From Paenibacillus sp. FSL K6-0276 (lineage in GTDB: Bacteria; Bacillota; Bacilli; Paenibacillales; Paenibacillaceae): a DNA stretch of 64,000 bases. Below are positions 60,298-64,000 of this stretch, piece after piece. The stretch is from positions 2,666,001-2,730,000 of the forward strand of contig NZ_CP150276.1 in NCBI RefSeq assembly GCF_037977235.1. Direction: 5' to 3'. Position 1 is the first letter of the stretch. Each line of letters opens with the position of its first letter. The notes under the pieces were generated by a model. It did no database searches, was not told the origin of the DNA, and worked only from the letters and a program-made list of their open reading frames with translations. The position numbers were made by a program, and so were the translations under genes.

Positions 60298-62192
60298 GTG
60301 CGCCCAGCATGGGCGCTATCTATAGGGTTGAAGTCCCGAATGGCGAAGGCAGTAGTAGCCATTAGCCTAAGGCAAGGGTGTCCATCGCGAGGTGGAATCT
60401 GAAGGAAGCCAGCGGCAAATCTCCGGTCTGAGGAACACGAACTTCATACAAGGCTAACGTAGGCTGGATGAGGTTGCATAACAAACCAAAGTCCATACTG
60501 TCAAAGGCATACGAGAGTAAATGAAGCAGATAGATGGAGAGGAAGATAGCGTTCTTACCTGGGGAGATCTGTGCGGTAGGCGAAGTCAATTCGTAACCCT
60601 GTTTGTGAAAGTAGGCTGAACGCACAGAAGTCAGCAGACGCCATAGTACGCAAGCTGTTGCAACAGCTGCGGAAGGGCTGAACATGAAATAGGTATTTGT
60701 ACATCCAGGCGTTCAGAGTGGGTAATGAAAGCAGAAAAAAAAACCGAAAGGACCTAACTGAAGAAGGAAGCGGTGAATCCCGTGAGGAGCTTCGGCAGGG
60801 CAGAATTCATTCTCTGGCACAAGAGGAAGGTATAAATCACGTAAAGAGAGGTAAAAAAAATGTTGGAGCAACTGCTGTCACGGGAAAATCTTCTGCAAGC
60901 CTTAAAGCGTGTTGAAGCGAATAAAGGAAGTTATGGCGTAGATGGGATGTCCGTAAAATCCTTACGAGAACACATCGTACAAAACTGGCAAACCTTGCGG
61001 CAAGCGATAGAAGAAGGAATCTATGAACCGAGCCCCGTACGCCGAGTCGAAATCCCGAAACCCGGTGGCGGAGGCGTTAGGTTATTAGGAATACCTACCG
61101 TGACAGATCGAATGATTCAACAAGCAATCGCTCAGGTACTAACTCCGTTGTTCGATCCAGAGTTTTCCGACCACAGTTATGGATTTCGTCCGAGAAGGCG
61201 AGGACATGATGCGGTAAAGAAAGCTAGAGCATTCATGAAAGAAGGCTATCGATTCGTAGTCGACCTGGACTTGGAGAAATTCTTTGATCGCGTCAACCAT
61301 GACCGACTGATGATGAAGATTTCGGCTAAAGTGAAGGACAAGAAAGTTCTCCTGCTGATTCGTAAATATCTTCAGTCAGGTGTGATGGAGAACGGGCTAG
61401 TAAATACGACAACAGAAGGGACACCGCAAGGTGGTCCACTCAGTCCGTTGTTATCTAACATCGTTTTGGACGAGCTCGACAAGGAACTCGAGAAACGTGG
61501 ACACCGCTTCGTCCGTTATGCGGACGACTGTAACATCTATGTGAAAACACCAAGAGCAGGAGAGCGAGTGAAGGCATCCGTCATCAGATTCATTGAGACA
61601 AGACTAAAACTAAAGGTGAACCAAGCGAAGAGTGCGGTGGACCGCCCATGGAGACGGAAATTTCTTGGGTTTAGCTTTAGTAGTGATAAAGAGCCCAAGG
61701 TGAGGATAGCAAAACAGTCCTTGCAGAAAGCGAAGGCTCGAATTCGGGAGATAACGTCCCGGAAGAAAGCGATGCGAATGGAAGAACGAATCCAGGAGCT
61801 CAATCGATACTTGATGGGATGGCACGGATATTTCTCGCTGGCGGATACGCCAAGTGCCTTTAAAGCGATGGATATGTGGATTCGAAGGAGATTGCGAATG
61901 TGTCTCTGGAAGCAATGGAAGAACCCGAGAACCAAAGTCAAAAGGCTTATATCCTTAGGCGTGCCTAAGGATATAGCTTATGAGTGGGGAAATACTCGGA
62001 AAGGATATTGGCGAATTGCAGGGAGTCCAATTCTGCAACGTGCATTGAATAACCAATATTGGGAATCCAATGGATTAAAGAGTGTATTGGACAGATACAA
62101 CTTCTTACGGAATATTTCATGAACCGCCGTATACCGAACGGTACGTACGGTGGTGTGAGAGGCCGGGGGCTCGCCGCCCCCTCCTACTCGAT
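60298..62192 (+). mobile_element. Complete group II intron, class C-like
   Basis: The left end GTGCGCCCAGCATGGGCGCT is the conserved GTGYG start. The 3' end shows domain V (GAACCGCCGTATACCGAACG paired with the GTACGGTGGT part) and a GC-rich domain VI (GGGGGCTCGCCGCCCCC) with the branch region CCTACTCGAT. The element is about 1.9 kb and carries one maturase gene without endonuclease. Inserted directly after a terminator stem, which is the known habit of class C introns. The exact 3' base is inferred. Confidence 0.9.
60860..62122 (+). CDS. ltrA: Group II intron reverse transcriptase/maturase
   Basis: A 420-residue intron-encoded protein. The RT domain holds YGVDGMS, RPRRRGHDAV, VVDLDLEKFFDRV and the catalytic YADD at about 220. 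Domain X/maturase follows (RYLMGWHGYFSLADTP). It ends soon after, with no HNH endonuclease, as in class C elements. ATG 60860 is behind AGAGAGG. Confidence 0.93.
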   Translation: MLEQLLSRENLLQALKRVEANKGSYGVDGMSVKSLREHIVQNWQTLRQAIEEGIYEPSPVRRVEIPKPGGGGVRLLGIPTVTDRMIQQAIAQVLTPLFDPEFSDHSYGFRPRRRGHDAVKKARAFMKEGYRFVVDLDLEKFFDRVNHDRLMMKISAKVKDKKVLLLIRKYLQSGVMENGLVNTTTEGTPQGGPLSPLLSNIVLDELDKELEKRGHRFVRYADDCNIYVKTPRAGERVKASVIRFIETRLKLKVNQAKSAVDRPWRRKFLGFSFSSDKEPKVRIAKQSLQKAKARIREITSRKKAMRMEERIQELNRYLMGWHGYFSLADTPSAFKAMDMWIRRRLRMCLWKQWKNPRTKVKRLISLGVPKDIAYEWGNTRKGYWRIAGSPILQRALNNQYWESNGLKSVLDRYNFLRNIS

Positions 62193-62440
62193 TGACGGAA
62201 GTATTTCTTAATGAGGAGCAAAAACAGGAAATAAAAATAGAATAATTTCTCTTTATCAAAGGTTTATTTACATTTATGATTTTACTAAAGATAAAACCGA
62301 GAGGGATAAAAACTGTACATAATTCAAGCGATTTTAATAACTCTCGAAACAATTTTGTGAGTGTGAGTTAGGTTCTAGAGTAGGAATACTTGGAGTGGAA
62401 GTGTTATAAATGATGCTTTTCAAAGAGGGGAGTTCGTTAT

Positions 62441-63394
62441 ATGTTTGGAATTATGGCTATTTCCGGCCTGTCTTTTCTTCTAGTGGCGATGTTTACGCCG
62501 CTGTTGATCTGGACGCTACACAGGCTGGGGCTAACGCAGCCGATTCGCTCCGAGTTACCAGCGGATCATCAGGCCAAACGTGGTACACCGCTTATGGCAG
62601 GGTTGGTCCTACTTATTGGTATAGCGATCTCGTTGCAGTTTCATCCCGGATCTCTAATGTTACTCTTATGCGTCACGTTTTTGCTGTTCAGCTCGGTCGG
62701 ATTTCTGGATGATTTCAAAAAGGCTTTTTGGCAAAATCCGTCCGGTATCACCGGCCGCTCAAAGCTAGTGTTACAATTTATTTTTACTGGAACCATTTTG
62801 TATGTGTTGTTCCATTCGTTCGGCCTGACGAGCGATATTGAGTTATTTCAAGGGCACAATCTGCAATTGCCATTGTACCTTTATGTCGGAATCATTTTGC
62901 TGTTTGTGGTGGGCTCTGCAAATGCCATCAATTTTACTGACGGTCTTGATGGGCTACTGATCAATGTGGCCATTCCAACGTATTTTTTCTTTTTTATGAT
63001 TTCGGACAAACCTGAAGTGCAGACATTTTCCCTTGTCATGATTGGCTGTCTGCTTGGGCTTTTCCTTTATAATATTTATCCGGCAAGAGCGTTCATGGGC
63101 GATACAGGTTCACTGGCGATTGGTGGCTCGCTTTCCATTTTGGCTGTCATTGAGAAGGTCGAGCTTTTGCTTCCAATTTTGTTTTTTGTCTATTTTGCGG
63201 AGCAGTTGTCGGTCATTTTACAAGTTTGGTACTACAAACGAACAAAGCTGCGGCTGTTCCGAATGGCTCCGATCCATTTCCATTTCAGTTTAAAATACGG
63301 ATGGAGCGAAAACAAAATCGTGATGATATTTGGTTTCATTTCGTGGATGTCCGTACTGCTTTGCTGGTTGATTTGGAAATATCTCATGCACTAA
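62441..63394 (+). CDS. Second MraY-like phospho-MurNAc-pentapeptide transferase
   Basis: A 317-residue polytopic protein (about ten segments). MraY/WecA family motifs: LDDFKK (89-94), NAINFTDGLDGL, FMGDTGSLAIGG and APIHFHFSLKYGWSENKIV. The last motif is the MraY-specific HHH-type loop (APLHHHFE), here IHFHF, so it most resembles MraY over WecA/TagO. It would attach a phospho-MurNAc-pentapeptide to undecaprenyl phosphate. It lies outside any division cluster, as a paralogue. RBS is AGAGGGGAG. Confidence 0.85.
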   Translation: MFGIMAISGLSFLLVAMFTPLLIWTLHRLGLTQPIRSELPADHQAKRGTPLMAGLVLLIGIAISLQFHPGSLMLLLCVTFLLFSSVGFLDDFKKAFWQNPSGITGRSKLVLQFIFTGTILYVLFHSFGLTSDIELFQGHNLQLPLYLYVGIILLFVVGSANAINFTDGLDGLLINVAIPTYFFFFMISDKPEVQTFSLVMIGCLLGLFLYNIYPARAFMGDTGSLAIGGSLSILAVIEKVELLLPILFFVYFAEQLSVILQVWYYKRTKLRLFRMAPIHFHFSLKYGWSENKIVMIFGFISWMSVLLCWLIWKYLMH

Positions 63395-63432
63395 ATAACT
63401 TTTATATTTACAAATCTATAAAAGTAGATATA

Positions 63433-63753
63433 ATGAAACACATGGAACCTTTAGTGATATTTAAAGCTTTGTCTAACGAGACACGTAGTCAAATTATGAT
63501 GTGGTTAAAAACTCCGGAGGAATTCTTTGATGAAAAGCCTTATTTACAACAAGGCCTAAGTTTTCGAATTGGTATATGCGTGGGAGATATTCAAGCTAAA
63601 GCGGGACTTGCACAGTCTGTTATCTCGAGCTATTTATTGACTATGCAAAAAGCTGGTTTGTTGGAATCTGAGCGAATTGGGAAATGGACGTACTATCGTC
63701 GGAATGAGAAGACAATTCAGGAGTTTTCCGAGTATATTAAACAGAAACTATAA
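63433..63753 (+). CDS. ArsR-family transcriptional regulator
   Basis: A 106-residue winged-helix protein: LVIFKALSNETRSQIMMWLKTPEEFF, VGDIQAKAGLAQSVISSYLLTMQKAGLLESERIGKWTYYRRNE. No metal-binding ELCVCDL motif (VGDI replaces it), so it probably senses a non-metal ligand. ATG 63433 or 63442. It lies next to an MFS gene, with a palindrome between them. Confidence 0.88.
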   Translation: MKHMEPLVIFKALSNETRSQIMMWLKTPEEFFDEKPYLQQGLSFRIGICVGDIQAKAGLAQSVISSYLLTMQKAGLLESERIGKWTYYRRNEKTIQEFSEYIKQKL

Positions 63754-63783
63754 ATGAGAGGAGGGAAGACTTTTTTTTGATAA

Positions 63784-63809
63784 TACATATCTACAAATCT
63801 ATATATGTA
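63784..63809. promoter_or_regulatory. Candidate ArsR operator in front of the MFS gene
   Basis: TACATAT (63784) and ATATGTA (63803) are perfect 7-bp arms around CTACAAATCTAT. A related half-site (TATTTACAAATCTATAAAAG) is in front of the regulator gene at about 63406. Both share ACAAATCTATA. Confidence 0.6.
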
Positions 63810-63835
63810 AATATAAATGGAGGATTATTTTAAAA

Positions 63836-64000
63836 ATGAAAAAGATTAACCCGTTGCTTATCATTATTCTGGCTTTAGGTGTATTTGGTATTATCACTAC
63901 GGAAATGGGGATTATAGGTGTTCTACCGCAGATAACTCAAAAATTTAATATAACGACTTCACAGACTGGATGGCTTGTAAGTATATTTGCTTTAGTCGTT
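63836..64000 (+). CDS. MFS transporter, 5' part (runs off the window)
   Basis: The first 55 codons: KKINPLLIIILALGVFGIIT, then TEMGIIGVLPQITQKFNITT, then SQTGWLVSIFALVV. This is the first transmembrane helix and the TEMGIIGVLPQI motif of the AraJ/drug-efflux type MFS. RBS TGGAGG. Probably regulated by the ArsR protein; substrate unknown. Confidence 0.85.
   Translation, partial: MKKINPLLIIILALGVFGIITTEMGIIGVLPQITQKFNITTSQTGWLVSIFALVV

Noticed and set aside
62410..62712. 100-codon ORF overlapping the second mraY
   Set aside because: Ends early, no family pattern, and the overlapping frame has all MraY motifs.

Overview
The window looks like a chromosome segment of a Paenibacillus-type, spore-forming member of the Bacillales. 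The grounds are: the gene order rsmD-coaD-ylbJ-ylbL-tmcAL-yceD-rpmF-fapR-plsX-fabH-fabD-fabG-acpP-fabF-rnc-smc-ftsY; sporulation-linked genes (ylbJ, and two YjcZ-type 31-residue proteins); strong AGGAGG-type ribosome binding sites; and moderate GC content. No rRNA, tRNA or CRISPR array was seen.

Layout. (1) 0.15-6.4 kb: a two-domain sulfurtransferase, a broken beta/gamma-crystallin-like gene, a five-gene ABC/GntR/ABC exporter cluster, a PilZ protein and a Qnr-like pentapeptide protein. (2) 6.5-9.2 kb: a new 41-residue ORF, a phage-type lysin/holin pair, and a tandem duplication of about 390 bp in which each copy carries a YjcZ-type mini-gene and two terminators. (3) 9.2-27.5 kb: the conserved core block for rRNA modification, CoA synthesis, fatty acid and phospholipid synthesis under FapR, RNase III, SMC and FtsY. 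It is interspersed with a two-hairpin intergenic repeat. (4) 27.6-46 kb: accessory genes. These include a DUF1835 protein, an ATP-grasp/alpha-E/transglutaminase operon, HrpB helicase, a stress protein behind a sigma-B-like promoter, a GntR-ABC operon with a perfect palindromic operator, several GNAT acetyltransferases and several broken genes. (5) 46.4-50.9 kb: a replication-terminator-protein (RTP) homologue, a DivIVA-domain protein and an antiterminator-controlled GlcNAc/glucose-type PTS operon with a visible RAT/terminator leader. (6) 51-59 kb: an ECF sigma/anti-sigma/ABC operon, an HxlR regulator divergent from GTP cyclohydrolase II, and a three-gene ABC-2 exporter. (7) 59-64 kb: a frameshifted gene, a GNAT gene, a complete group IIC-type intron directly behind a terminator hairpin, a second MraY-like transferase, and an ArsR regulator with the start of an MFS transporter.

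How the parts work together. FapR (15.4 kb) has a good operator just upstream of its own gene and probably sets expression of plsX-fabH-fabD-fabG. acpP, fabF, rnc and smc follow on the same strand. In the PTS operon, an antiterminator protein acts on a terminator in its own leader. Five ABC-2-type export systems lie in one window. Two of them belong to operons with GntR/YtrA-type repressors and a palindrome upstream, and one is tied to an ECF sigma factor, so envelope-stress or peptide-antibiotic response is a recurring theme.

Five loci show clear lesions: crystallin-like, SDR, GNAT with an in-frame TAG, a 59 kb gene with one extra T, and a MalT-like remnant. The most striking points are the RTP homologue with its possible Ter-like sequence, the ATP-grasp/alpha-E/transglutaminase operon, the duplicated YjcZ cassette, the two-hairpin repeat family, and the second mraY beyond the intron. 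Start codons were re-chosen where a good ribosome binding site pointed to an internal ATG/GTG/TTG. All functional names are from reading motifs by eye, not from database searches.
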